Assembly (NCBI GenBank): GCA_963765075.1
Contig: CAVXVA010000003.1
Location: 372,001 to 436,000 of the forward strand
Source: JAENVU01 sp963765075
GTDB lineage: Bacteria; Actinomycetota; Acidimicrobiia; IMCC26256; JAENVU01
Reading direction: 5' to 3'
Length of the DNA stretch: 64,000 bases
Position 1 is the first letter of the stretch, and every line of letters begins with the position of its first letter. A model generated the notes under the pieces. It saw only the letters and a program-made list of their open reading frames with translations, searched no databases and was not told the DNA's origin. The position numbers and the translations under genes are program-made. Shown one piece after another: positions 26,043-34,253 of this stretch.

Positions 26043-27529
26043 GCCACCCCGACCTCACCCCGGAGCGACGCGAACGCCTGATGGATGCGGTGCGGCCCGG
26101 CCCCACTGGGGTCGGGACGCCGATCACCGGTGACATGATTCCCGACCCCGTTTCGGGAGCCCCGGCCGGCCGGAAGGCCCGACTCAAGGCGAGTGTCCGG
26201 GCCGCCGTCACCCCCGCGGTGTCACCCGCCCTCGACCGACTCGCCGATCTCGTCGCCACCCGGCTCCGGCATGGGATGCGCTCCGAATATGACGACCTCG
26301 CGGTCGAGGTTGCGCACCTGCGCGCCGAACTCGACGCCATCCGCCTCGGGGTCGAAGGCGCACAGGCATTCACGGCCGGTGCCGCCGGCACCCGGCTCGA
26401 TGCCGTCGAGATCAACCTCGAGCTCATGAAGGGCGAACTCGGCGCGTTCCAGGCCACGTTGGATCTCGTCGGCCGCGCCATCGCTCCCTCGGCCGGCATC
26501 GCCGGCGTACCCTCACGGTTCGCCGAACTCCGGGAGCAGGTCAACGCGCTCGACCGCCAACTGCGGGGCGCCCGCACCGCGGCCCCGACCGAGCCACCGA
26601 GCGGTCCGGCGCCGGGTACTGACCCGCCCGCGCCAACCGGCGACGCGACACCAACCGGCTCCGGATTCGACTACGTCGGGTTCGAACGTCGATTCCGCGG
26701 CGACTCGGACACCGTGTTGACGACGTTGGCCGACCGGTACGACGCGCTGCTGCGCGATCACCAGCCAGTCCTCGACTTCGGATGCGGACGCGGCGAACTC
26801 GTCGCCGCGCTGGCCGACCGCGGTATCACGGCCGCAGGTGTCGACCCCGATGCCGGAATGGTCGAAGAAGCCCAGGGCCACGGCCGGGCGGTCCATCTCG
26901 GCGACGGTCTCGCCTACCTGCGCGCCCAACCGGCAGCATCGCTCGGCAGCGTCATTTCGGTTCACGTGGTCGAACATCTCGCACTCGGCCAACTCGTCGA
27001 ACTGCTCGAACTGGCGGCGAGTCGTCTGGTTCCGGGCGGCGTTTTCGTGGCCGAGACACCGAACCCGGCCTCGCTCATCGTGCTCGGGAACTCCTACATC
27101 CTCGACCCGACCCACGTGTGGCCGCTGCACCCGTCGCTCATGACGTTCATGGCCGAGCGCGCGGGATTCCGCGACGTGGAGATCCGCTTCTACTCCCCGG
27201 CCGAGGGCTATCACCTCGCCCCGATCGACGGCGGACCCGACGCGCCGGAGTGGGTCGCGCAGATCAACACCGCACTCGAACGACTGAATCACGTCCTGTT
27301 CGGACCGCAGGAGTATGCGTTGGTCGCCACGATGCCACCGGCACCGGCCGGCCGAACGCGATTCAGCTGCCTGAGCGCGCGAACGCCGCGGGGAGTGTGC
27401 GGCGCAGGATTCGCAGGTCGGTACGGAAACCGATCGTCGCGACGTACACGAGATCAACGTCGGTGTAGAGGTGCATCATCCCTTCACCGCGACGGGAGAT
27501 CTGCCAGAGCCCGGTCATTCCGGGTTTGA
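26039..27529 (+). CDS. SAM-dependent methyltransferase with long N-terminal helical region
   Basis: Start ATG 26039 overlaps the preceding stop. Residues 1-150 are helical and charged, and residues 150-205 are Pro/Ala-rich linker. The methyltransferase follows: motif I VLDFGCGRGELVAALADRG, then SVHVVEHLALGQL and FVAETPNPASL. It probably methylates the growing glycan, perhaps as a chain terminator, since such enzymes often sit with Wzm/Wzt. As read, the frame runs to 27529, 167 nt into the antisense of the sugar transferase gene, with an Arg-rich tail. One extra base near 27350 would explain this: the corrected frame stops at 27374, giving 444 residues ending ERDSAA. Confidence 0.78.
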   Translation: MSHPDLTPERRERLMDAVRPGPTGVGTPITGDMIPDPVSGAPAGRKARLKASVRAAVTPAVSPALDRLADLVATRLRHGMRSEYDDLAVEVAHLRAELDAIRLGVEGAQAFTAGAAGTRLDAVEINLELMKGELGAFQATLDLVGRAIAPSAGIAGVPSRFAELREQVNALDRQLRGARTAAPTEPPSGPAPGTDPPAPTGDATPTGSGFDYVGFERRFRGDSDTVLTTLADRYDALLRDHQPVLDFGCGRGELVAALADRGITAAGVDPDAGMVEEAQGHGRAVHLGDGLAYLRAQPAASLGSVISVHVVEHLALGQLVELLELAASRLVPGGVFVAETPNPASLIVLGNSYILDPTHVWPLHPSLMTFMAERAGFRDVEIRFYSPAEGYHLAPIDGGPDAPEWVAQINTALERLNHVLFGPQEYALVATMPPAPAGRTRFSCLSARTPRGVCGAGFAGRYGNRSSRRTRDQRRCRGASSLHRDGRSARARSFRV

Positions 27530-28046
27530 CCAGATGACGCTGGCGCTGCCAGGGCTCGTACCGCTCGACGATGCCCGTGAGTTCGGGTCGCGGCCCGACC
27601 AGGCTCATCTCGCCGGCGAGCACGTTCCAGAGTTGGGGCAGTTCGTCCAGGCTCCACTTGCGGAGTTGGCGTCCGAGTGCGGTGTGACGGGGGTCGGTCT
27701 CACTCTTGTGGGTGTGACGCCGATCGCGGCCGCGGGCACGTCGGTTGCTGCGGCGGTCACTCATTCGCCGGTCGGGGGCCATCGTGCGGAACTTCACGAC
27801 TTCGAACGGTTCGCCGTCGAGTCCGACCCTTGGCTGGCGAAACAACACCGGACGGCCGATACGGATGCGAACCAGCACCGCCACGACCAGAAACAGCGGC
27901 GCGCCGATCACCAGCAGCGTCGCCGCGATCGTTCGATCCATCACCGGCTTTCCCACCCGCACATAGAAGCCACGCGGCGGGCGAACGAAGCTGAGATGGG
28001 CGCCCTCGGATGCCGGAGCGCGCAGGGGTATCGGTTGCGCGGTCAT
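27363..28046 (-). CDS. Undecaprenyl-phosphate sugar phosphotransferase (bacterial sugar transferase family)
   Basis: 227 residues from ATG 28046; GTG 28064 is possible. One membrane/re-entrant helix (TIAATLLVIGAPLFLVVAVL) precedes the catalytic domain: VKFRTMAPD, SLDELPQLWNVLAGEMSLVG then PRPE, and KPGMTGLWQISRRGE. This is the small, one-helix PglC/WbaP-core class that moves a sugar-1-phosphate from a nucleotide sugar to undecaprenyl phosphate and so starts each repeat unit. An unusual Arg-rich insert (RRMSDRRSNRRARGRDRR) sits between KFRTM and SLDELP. It is the likely initiating enzyme of the whole locus. Confidence 0.9.
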   Translation of the reverse strand: MTAQPIPLRAPASEGAHLSFVRPPRGFYVRVGKPVMDRTIAATLLVIGAPLFLVVAVLVRIRIGRPVLFRQPRVGLDGEPFEVVKFRTMAPDRRMSDRRSNRRARGRDRRHTHKSETDPRHTALGRQLRKWSLDELPQLWNVLAGEMSLVGPRPELTGIVERYEPWQRQRHLVKPGMTGLWQISRRGEGMMHLYTDVDLVYVATIGFRTDLRILRRTLPAAFARSGS

Positions 28047-28118
28047 CACCGGGGTTCTCGGCACTTCGGGGGCCGAACCTGACCCCCCGAACCGCAGGGA
28101 ATTGCAGCCCCGAGACGC

Positions 28119-28151
28119 GAAGACGCGGCCGGCAGCGCCGACCGCGTCTTC
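28119..28151 (-). terminator. Strong hairpin terminator downstream of the LPFTG gene
   Basis: A 15-bp stem (28119-28133 with 28137-28151, one G-T wobble on the minus strand) with a 3-nt loop starts 23 nt after the LPFTG gene stop. There is no U-tract, as is common for actinobacterial hairpin terminators. Confidence 0.65.
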
Positions 28152-28174
28152 AGAATCCTTGCGGGGTGTTCAGA

Positions 28175-28462
28175 TCAGGCCATCGCCTTACGCCGAGACT
28201 GGCGAACGACCACCGCACCAACGCCGACGGCGCCGATGCCGATCAGCGCCAAACCGGTCGCGTCGCCACCCGTGAAGGGAAGCGAGGACGACTTGCTGGC
28301 CTGCGCGCCCTGTACCTCGCTGCTCGGGTCAACCTCGGTGTTCCCACCATCCGGGTACGGAGCCCCGAACGCAGCTGCGGCCGGAAGCAACGTGCCCAAC
28401 ACGATGCCACTCGCCGCAGCGACGCGAAGTGCCCGTCCGCCGTTCGTCCGCTGCTTGCTCAC
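28175..28462 (-). CDS. Small LPXTG-type (LPFTG) cell-wall anchored protein
   Basis: 95 residues from GTG 28462, which is preceded by a perfect GGAGGT Shine-Dalgarno 4 nt away. That rejects the longer 116-residue reading. It has a Sec signal (LRVAAASGIVLGTLLPAAAA then FG-A), a short mature part of about 35 residues rich in Ser, Gly, Asp and Glu, then LPFTGG, a hydrophobic helix (LALIGIGAVGVGAVVV) and a basic tail RQSRRKAMA. This is a complete class-type sorting signal, so a sortase should link it to the wall. Its size suggests an abundant coat or spacer protein. It has its own promoter and terminator. Confidence 0.8.
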   Translation of the reverse strand: MSKQRTNGGRALRVAAASGIVLGTLLPAAAAFGAPYPDGGNTEVDPSSEVQGAQASKSSSLPFTGGDATGLALIGIGAVGVGAVVVRQSRRKAMA

Positions 28463-28545
28463 ATTGACCTCCACGCGATTCCGTCCGCAGCTTGCGGATC
28501 GGCCATTCGAAAACCCCTGCCCCAAGAGCGGAGATTAGAAGAACG

Positions 28546-28574
28546 AGTGTACAGGGCGTCAAGAGTGTGTGCAA
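28546..28574 (-). promoter_or_regulatory. Promoter of the LPFTG gene (TTGCAC-17-TACACT)
   Basis: On the minus strand TTGCAC (28569-28574) and TACACT (28546-28551) are spaced by 17 nt, close to sigma-A consensus. A second candidate, TTGACG (28557-28562) with TAATCT (28532-28537), has a 19-nt spacer. Either leaves a leader of about 65-85 nt. The region is unusually AT-rich for this window. Confidence 0.55.
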
Positions 28575-28654
28575 GCCACATTTCCCCCAAAACTGGACAC
28601 CTGAATAGGTCATTCGCCTTGTTTTTCGGGCATACGCCCCTCACGGGGAGTGAC

Positions 28655-30442
28655 CTACCAGCGAATCGGGTGGGGCGCGTCGTCGGTCCAGGTCTCGGTA
28701 CCGGCCCGGAACCGGACCGCAGGGAACCGAGCGGACGGCACGACCTGCATGGCGTGCAGGTTCGTCGGCACCGTGAACTCAAGGGTGTAGGTCTTCGACT
28801 CTCCCCGCAGGAGTGCCACATCGCCCGCGATCACCTGGCTCGAACCGTCGGCACCGGCGGCGACCAGCTTGGAGACACCGTCGAGCGAGACATTGCCGGC
28901 CGGCCCCGGAATGTTGACGCTGAGAATCCCGCGGTACTCCCCGGCCACATAGTCCGAGAACGGGTACGGGCCTTCCACGTAGGTGCTGAGTCCGGTCGCG
29001 GGAGCCTGATTGGTCAGGGTGATCTCGGCCCGAACCCGCGTGCCGAGCTTGACCGGCCGGTGGGTGATGGTCGCATCGACCGGGAGGAACTGGTCGAGCT
29101 TGTTGCCACCGCGGTTGTTGACCGAGATCATGAACCCGTTGCGGGGCAGCACTCCCGAGACGCCCGCAGCCTTCCACGCCCGTTGTTGCTCGGGCTTCGA
29201 GGACCAGAACAGCACGTGTCGACCTCCGGCAGCACTCCGCAGGTCGTCGACGAGATCCGCGATGTCCCACCCGGCCTTGTCCAGCTGATCGACGATCGCC
29301 CGGGCGATCACCCCGTTGCGGTCACGGCGGGCGCGGTTGGCCGGCAGATCGCTCTCCGGATCGTTCACGTCACTCGGATAGTCGAGGTACTGCTGGAGCA
29401 AGATCTCGTTGACGACATTGTCGGCATCGATGACCTTGCCATCCACCGCGACCGGCCCCGACACCTTGATCAGGGCCTGGAGCGCGACCGCGTCGAGCGC
29501 GAGCACGCCGTCGACCTCTTCACCAGTCTTGGCCTTCCACATCTGGGCCGCGAGCGAGCCGGTCACGTCGAACTGGGGCGACATGGCCAGATATCGCCAC
29601 TCCTGCGTGGGGTCAAGCCAACCCCAACGGGCCCCGAAGTCATCCGGGACCGCAACCGCACCGGGCGGCAGTTCCAGATCGGCCACCGAAATCATGTCGC
29701 CGAGCGAGAACTGTCCGCCGAGCGTCGTGAGAATCCCGGCCGAGAGCAACATGCCCGAACCCGAACGCATCTCGCCTTCGTTGGCGGCCAGCAGGAGATA
29801 CCGCGACGGTCCCTTGAGCATCGATGCCACGCCGGTGGTCGCGACCCCGACGTCGTGCGTCGCCCGTCGGGCCTTGGCGAGCTGCGTCCCGAACTTGTGC
29901 CGGGCCCGGGCCAACGGACCCGCGAGTGCCTCTCCCGGACCGAGTCCGACCTCGGCCAAACCATCGGACGCTTCCGTGCCGATCGCACCCAACCGATCGA
30001 GCAACGCAATCCGGTCTGCGCCCGACGCCGTCTTCTCGGCCAACTCGTTGGTCGAGCGCTCCATCGCAGTCACTCCGACGTCGACGACGGTGGACGCGCC
30101 CGACGTCAGGGCTTTGACGGATCGCACTTGACGGCCGACGTAGGGCAGCACCTCGAACGGCGTCAACAGCGGTGAATCCGCCGCGCCGGCCGCCCGATGG
30201 AACTCGTCCTGGGCCGACCGCATGGCCGGCAGGCCCTTCCCGCGGATCAGCGCGGCCGGATCGAGGCCGTCTTGAGCCGTCTGGAGCTGGTCCAACCCGG
30301 ACTGGGCGTGATTCTTCGCTTCGACGAGCTGGTACCCGGCGGCGGCCGTCCAACCGAGCACGAGGAGGACCACACCCGAGATGATCCAGCGGCGGCGAGC
30401 GCGCCGGGCCCGAGGGTGTGAGCCACCGGGGCCGGGAGTCAT
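28655..30442 (-). CDS. DUF4012 domain protein, single-span, secreted or membrane-anchored
   Basis: 595 residues from ATG 30442; GTG 30463 is upstream. A basic head (RARRARRRW) precedes one membrane helix (IISGVVLLVLGWTAAAGYQL); the rest is extracytoplasmic. YLLLAANEGEMRSGSGMLLS is the conserved DUF4012 core, with the later RNGVIARAIVDQLDKA and NNRGGNKLDQFL segments. Members of the family accompany EPS loci in Actinomycetota; the function is unknown, though resemblance to LytR-CpsA-Psr-type lipid-linked glycan ligases has been considered. That link is only inference. It is the last gene of the polysaccharide region. Confidence 0.8.
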   Translation of the reverse strand: MTPGPGGSHPRARRARRRWIISGVVLLVLGWTAAAGYQLVEAKNHAQSGLDQLQTAQDGLDPAALIRGKGLPAMRSAQDEFHRAAGAADSPLLTPFEVLPYVGRQVRSVKALTSGASTVVDVGVTAMERSTNELAEKTASGADRIALLDRLGAIGTEASDGLAEVGLGPGEALAGPLARARHKFGTQLAKARRATHDVGVATTGVASMLKGPSRYLLLAANEGEMRSGSGMLLSAGILTTLGGQFSLGDMISVADLELPPGAVAVPDDFGARWGWLDPTQEWRYLAMSPQFDVTGSLAAQMWKAKTGEEVDGVLALDAVALQALIKVSGPVAVDGKVIDADNVVNEILLQQYLDYPSDVNDPESDLPANRARRDRNGVIARAIVDQLDKAGWDIADLVDDLRSAAGGRHVLFWSSKPEQQRAWKAAGVSGVLPRNGFMISVNNRGGNKLDQFLPVDATITHRPVKLGTRVRAEITLTNQAPATGLSTYVEGPYPFSDYVAGEYRGILSVNIPGPAGNVSLDGVSKLVAAGADGSSQVIAGDVALLRGESKTYTLEFTVPTNLHAMQVVPSARFPAVRFRAGTETWTDDAPHPIRW

Positions 30443-30448
30443 CATCCG

Positions 30449-30454
30449 ATCGTA
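30449..30454 (-). promoter_or_regulatory. -10 box TACGAT for the leaderless DUF4012 gene
   Basis: Minus-strand TACGAT lies 6 nt before ATG 30442, the same spacing as other leaderless starts here. It is the reason for preferring 30442 over 30463. Confidence 0.45.
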
Positions 30455-30524
30455 CGGTCTCACGCTCAGTGCTTCGGCACGCGTCGCGACGTCCCTGAGA
30501 ACCGTTCAGGTCCCAGGCGGCCGC

Positions 30525-30530
30525 TACGGT
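30525..30530 (+). promoter_or_regulatory. -10 box TACGGT upstream of the PD-(D/E)XK pair
   Basis: TACGGT ends 8 nt before ATG 30539 with no Shine-Dalgarno between them, suggesting a leaderless or nearly leaderless transcript for the two-gene unit. Confidence 0.4.
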
Positions 30531-30538
30531 CGGCGTTG

Positions 30539-31258
30539 ATGCAGGCATCCGAACCCGGTCCCGAGTACGCCCGGGTCACCGTGAGACAGCTCGCCCGGGC
30601 CGAAACGACCTGCCCGCGCCGGCTGGATCTCGACCACCAGGACACCCGGGCGAACCGCGGCGCCAACCGGGGCTTTCGGGTGCGATCCCAGATCGAAGCC
30701 GATGCCCGGCTCGCCCACACGGGGCTCCGATCCCCCACGCCGGACCATTTCCACACGACCGACGATCTCTTTCCCGAGGAACGAGAGGTGTACGACACCG
30801 CGGCGCGCTGGTACGTCGCCTTGTTCGGGGACGAACCGATGGCCGTCGCCGATGTCGACACCCACGACTTCGAGACCATCGCGCCCCGGACCGGCGTCCG
30901 CCTCGTCGGCGGTGCCGGGCTCGCGCTCGAAGCCGGTGACGGTCGGCGCGAACTGCGAATGCTCTCGATCGGCGACCGCTCGACCGAGGAGTTACTCGAT
31001 GCCGCGTCGGTGCGGTTCGCCCTCCTGCGTCGGCCGCACTGGACGCGGTTGGGTCCGCTGCGGATCGTGCGCGCCGACCTGCTCGGTGGCTGGGCGGTAG
31101 CCACCGAGACCGACGGCGCGCGCATCTGGCCCGATCTGAGGGATTGGCTCCAAGATCGCGTCGCCGTGATCCGCGCGCACGCCGACAAGCGTCAACCTCG
31201 ACCGGGTTGGGAATGCGCTCGGTGCCCGTACATCGCGGGATGCGCGGCCCTGCGATGA
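30539..31258 (+). CDS. Degenerate PD-(D/E)XK/Fe-S-type protein (probable inactive partner)
   Basis: 239 residues. The N-terminus VTVRQLARAETTCPRRLDLD parallels the SxSxLxxWxxCPRLY start of Cas4/RecB-type nucleases, and the C-terminus has WECARCPYIAGC, a CxxCxxxxxC cluster. Together they give the four Cys of a 4Fe-4S site. In the middle, where the active neighbour has GRLDAV and DYKTG, this protein reads GAGLAL and SIGDR, so the catalytic Asp and Lys are missing. The stop overlaps the start of the next gene (ATGA). I infer a structural or DNA-binding pseudo-nuclease paired with the next gene. I found no close named family. Confidence 0.6.
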   Translation: MQASEPGPEYARVTVRQLARAETTCPRRLDLDHQDTRANRGANRGFRVRSQIEADARLAHTGLRSPTPDHFHTTDDLFPEEREVYDTAARWYVALFGDEPMAVADVDTHDFETIAPRTGVRLVGGAGLALEAGDGRRELRMLSIGDRSTEELLDAASVRFALLRRPHWTRLGPLRIVRADLLGGWAVATETDGARIWPDLRDWLQDRVAVIRAHADKRQPRPGWECARCPYIAGCAALR

Positions 31259-32040
31259 GCGACCGCTTGCTTCCCGACATCGTGTCGTTGTCCCCCAGCG
31301 GGCTCGACGACTGGGAACGCTGTCCGCGCCTCTACCTCAACCGCCACGTCCTTCGGCTCCCGCCGAGCGACGACGGCGCATCGGCCGGGCTCGGCAACCT
31401 CGTCCACGACCTGTTGCGGCTCCTGCACGAGTCCGGCGACTGCCACGACGACCGTCGCCAACACGAACTCCTCGAGAACCACGGCGTCGAGGACAACACC
31501 GCGGTCAGCGCGATGGTGCGCCAACACGCACCGCGGTGCCCGTCGCCGAGCCCCGCGGTGGGCCATGAACTCGAGGTCGTGCGTCTTCGCCGCGGTTCAC
31601 CCGTGTGGATCGGCTCCGGTCGGCTCGACGCGGTGTGGAGTCACGACGGAATTCTCGACATCCGTGATTACAAGACCGGAGCCCCCCGTGACGGCTCCCT
31701 CGCCGAGGACTCGCGCGCGCGTTTCCAGGCCTGGCTCGCCGCGCCGATGGCCGACGGGCGGCGGATACGAGTGCGGTACGAGCACCTCGGCCACGACATC
31801 AGCGCCGACCCGATCGAGTACGAACCCGATGCCGAGGACCTCGCCCGCACCGAGGCCGACCTCACCCAGGTCGTCGACGACCTCCGCCACGCCGCCGCGC
31901 GTTCGGAGTTCGTCGGCGTTCGAGACCGCGAGATCTGTCGCACGTGTTCGTACCGATCGATCTGTCCGGACAGCGCGGCGGCCGGAACACCGACCTGGCC
32001 GCTCCCTGACGACGCGGGACCGCCCGCCGCGACCTCCTAG
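31255..32040 (+). CDS. PD-(D/E)XK nuclease-superfamily protein with Fe-S cluster motif (Cas4/RecB-like)
   Basis: 261 residues. SLSPSGLDDWERCPRLYLNR is the typical start and gives the first Cys. GNLVHDLLRLLHE has the motif-I His. GSGRLDAVW and ILDIRDYKTGAP give the catalytic Asp and D-x-K triad. RFQAWLAAPM is the helix that usually carries Q-x-x-x-Y, here without the Tyr. ICRTCSYRSIC closes with three Cys. The layout is that of Cas4- or AddB-like 5'-3' exonucleases, but there is no helicase fusion, no cas genes and no CRISPR nearby. It is coupled to the degenerate paralogue. The function may be DNA repair or defence; this is inference. Confidence 0.75.
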   Translation: MSDRLLPDIVSLSPSGLDDWERCPRLYLNRHVLRLPPSDDGASAGLGNLVHDLLRLLHESGDCHDDRRQHELLENHGVEDNTAVSAMVRQHAPRCPSPSPAVGHELEVVRLRRGSPVWIGSGRLDAVWSHDGILDIRDYKTGAPRDGSLAEDSRARFQAWLAAPMADGRRIRVRYEHLGHDISADPIEYEPDAEDLARTEADLTQVVDDLRHAAARSEFVGVRDREICRTCSYRSICPDSAAAGTPTWPLPDDAGPPAATS

Positions 32041-32052
32041 GATCCGCGCCCG

Positions 32053-33561
32053 ATGACCATCGATCCCCGGACCCCCGTCGTGGTCGGTGTCGGCCAGGTG
32101 ACCCAGCGGACCGCCGACCCGATGACGAGCCTCGAACCCATCGACCTGCTCGCCGACGCGGCCCGCGCCGCGATCGGCGATGCCGGTGGCACCGGCCTGG
32201 CCCTCGACACCGTGGCCGCGGTCGAGATCATTTCGTGGCGCTACCCCGATCCGGCCGCGCTCCTGGCACGCCGGCTCGACCTCACCCCGCGCACCACGGT
32301 GTTGACCTCGACCGGCGGCAACAGCCCCCAGATGCTGGTCAATCGCATCGCCGCCGCGATCCAGGCCGGCGAGGTCGACGCCGTCCTCATCGGCGGCGTG
32401 GAATGCATGTACAGCCGCCGTCGAGTCCGCAAGATCGATCCCTCCCTCCGACTCCCGTGGACCACCGCGGACGACCCGCCGTGCCCGAACGTCTGGGGCG
32501 ACACGCGCCCGGGCACGACCCAGTACGAGATGGCGCACCGCGCGCTGGCACCGACCCAGGTGTACCCACTGTTCGAAACCGCCATCCGGCACACGTCGGG
32601 CCGATCGATCACCGAGCACCAGGACCACCTCGGCGCGCTGTGGTCCGAACTCGCGGCGGTGGCCGCGACGAATCCCTACGCGTGGTCGCCCACGGCATAC
32701 ACCCCGGACGAGATCGTCACTCCCAGCGCCGACAACCGGATGGCGTGCTTCCCGTACCCGAAGCGACTGTGCGCCAACCTCGACGTCGACCAAGCCGCCG
32801 CGATCATCCTGTGCTCGTACGAGGCCGCCGTCGCAGCCGGCATCGCCCAGGACCGAATGGTGTTCCCGTGGTCCGGCGCCGACGCCCACGATCACTACTT
32901 CTTCACCGAGCGCGAGTCATTGTCGCGTTCGACCGCGATCGGCATCATCGGCCGCGCCGCGCTCGCGGCGGCCGGGCTCGACCTCGATGCGATCGCCCGG
33001 TTCGAGCTGTACTCGTGTTTCCCGTCGGCGGTCGAGATCGCGCTCGAATCGTTGGGGCTCGACGGTCCGCGCGGCGGCGACACCCGACCGATCTCGGTGA
33101 CCGGCGGCCTGGCCTACGCCGGCGGGCCGGGGAACAACTACGTCACCCACTCCATCGCGGCGATGGTCGAGGAGTGTCGACGCGATCCCGATTCGGTCGG
33201 CTATGTCACGGCGCTCGGGTGGTACGTGACCAAGCACAGCGTGGGGCTCTATTCCGCGACCCCTCCACCCAACGGGTTCCGCCGGGTCGACCCGGCACTC
33301 CCCCAGGCGCAGGTGGATGCGCTGCCGCGGCGTGAACCCGCCGGCGTCGTCGACGGGTCGGGAGAGATCGAGGCGACGTCGGTCGCGTTCGATCGCGACG
33401 GTGCACCGACGATCGGCATCGTCAGTGTGCTGCTCGCCGACGGACGCCGGGCCCTGGCCAACTGCTCCGATGTCGACACGCTGCTCGCGATGTGTGCCGA
33501 ACCGTGGGAAGGCCGCACCGTCTCGTTGCGCGGTGACGGCGACACCAACATCGTGAACTGA
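32053..33561 (+). CDS. Thiolase-like protein (acetyl-CoA acetyltransferase family, non-canonical active site)
   Basis: 502 residues. TPVVVGVGQVTQR and the two thiolase halves are recognisable: AIQAGEVDAVLIGGVECMYS, and SVTGGLAYAGGPGNNYVTHS near residue 350. About 100 extra C-terminal residues form an OB-like domain (AGVVDGSGEIEATSVAFDRD, then APTIGIVSVLLADG). The nucleophile loop reads STGGNSPQ, where ordinary thiolases have Cys, and the GHP motif reads GGP. A Cys occurs instead in LYSCFPSAVE. It could be a non-catalytic or altered SCP2-type thiolase in fatty-acid or sterol breakdown. A TAGGAT box ends 9 nt before the ATG. Confidence 0.8.
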   Translation: MTIDPRTPVVVGVGQVTQRTADPMTSLEPIDLLADAARAAIGDAGGTGLALDTVAAVEIISWRYPDPAALLARRLDLTPRTTVLTSTGGNSPQMLVNRIAAAIQAGEVDAVLIGGVECMYSRRRVRKIDPSLRLPWTTADDPPCPNVWGDTRPGTTQYEMAHRALAPTQVYPLFETAIRHTSGRSITEHQDHLGALWSELAAVAATNPYAWSPTAYTPDEIVTPSADNRMACFPYPKRLCANLDVDQAAAIILCSYEAAVAAGIAQDRMVFPWSGADAHDHYFFTERESLSRSTAIGIIGRAALAAAGLDLDAIARFELYSCFPSAVEIALESLGLDGPRGGDTRPISVTGGLAYAGGPGNNYVTHSIAAMVEECRRDPDSVGYVTALGWYVTKHSVGLYSATPPPNGFRRVDPALPQAQVDALPRREPAGVVDGSGEIEATSVAFDRDGAPTIGIVSVLLADGRRALANCSDVDTLLAMCAEPWEGRTVSLRGDGDTNIVN

Positions 33562-34209
33562 TCAGCGACTCTGCTTCCAGCCGTTCCAATAGGTCACTTC
33601 TTCCATCGGTCGCCGCGCCGCCGGCTTGAAGTCGTCTCCAGTGAAGTATGCGACCGGGATGAGTCCCACCTGCGTGACCCCGTTCGGGATCTCGAGCAGC
33701 TCGGCCGCCCGATCTGCGAGCGGCAGATGCAGCGTGGTGAGCACCGAACCGAGCCCCCGGCTGCGCAACGCGAGCTGGAAGCTCCACACGGCTGGGAAGA
33801 TCGATCCGTAACTCCCCGCGGCGGCGAAGTTCGGGAGCGCGTCGAGTTCGCCGTGGAGACACGGGATGACATGCACCGGGACGTCGTGCAGGCGCTCGCT
33901 CAGGTACGTCGCCGAATCCACGACCCGTTCTTGCTGCGCCGACATCGAACCCGGCTCGCCCAGCCCGGCCTTCAAGTACGGCGTCGCGATCTCGCGATAC
34001 ATCTCGGCGAGCGCGAGGCGCTTCGCCGCGTCGGTGACGACGATCCAGCGCCAGCCTTGGGTGTTCCCGCCGGTCGGTGCCTGGATCGCGAGGCGCAGGC
34101 ACTCCTCGATCACGCCGGGCTCGACCGGCCGATCGAAGTCCAGCCGCTTCCGCACCGACCGAGTGGTCGCGAGCACATGGTCGATCGCAGTGAGATCCAA
34201 CGCAGCCAT
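33562..34209 (-). CDS. Nitroreductase-family FMN oxidoreductase
   Basis: 215 residues from ATG 34209, with GGAAAGG 7 nt upstream. TTRSVRKRLDFDRPVEPGVI is the N-terminal FMN-phosphate-binding Arg region, APTGGNTQGWRWIVV is the conserved APS/TxxNxQ-type motif, and RGLGSVLTTLHL is the C-terminal FMN-contacting GLG region. The family reduces nitro groups, quinones or flavins with NAD(P)H. It converges with the thiolase-like gene with no gap (stops adjacent) and diverges from the DUF983 gene. The substrate is unknown. Confidence 0.85.
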   Translation of the reverse strand: MAALDLTAIDHVLATTRSVRKRLDFDRPVEPGVIEECLRLAIQAPTGGNTQGWRWIVVTDAAKRLALAEMYREIATPYLKAGLGEPGSMSAQQERVVDSATYLSERLHDVPVHVIPCLHGELDALPNFAAAGSYGSIFPAVWSFQLALRSRGLGSVLTTLHLPLADRAAELLEIPNGVTQVGLIPVAYFTGDDFKPAARRPMEEVTYWNGWKQSR

Positions 34210-34239
34210 TCCGAGGCCTTTCCGAGAGGAGGGTGACGC

Positions 34240-34245
34240 TATGTT
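34240..34245 (+). promoter_or_regulatory. -10 box TATGTT for the DUF983 gene
   Basis: TATGTT ends 8 nt before GTG 34254. This favours GTG 34254 as start over the in-frame ATG-like start at 34233, which lies upstream of the box. Confidence 0.4.
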
Positions 34246-34253
34246 GGCCGATC

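Noticed and set aside
28620..28655. Terminator after the DUF4012 gene
   Set aside because: Only two 4-bp stems (CCCC/GGGG and GGGC/GCCC) are present on the minus strand, with no U-tract, too weak to call.
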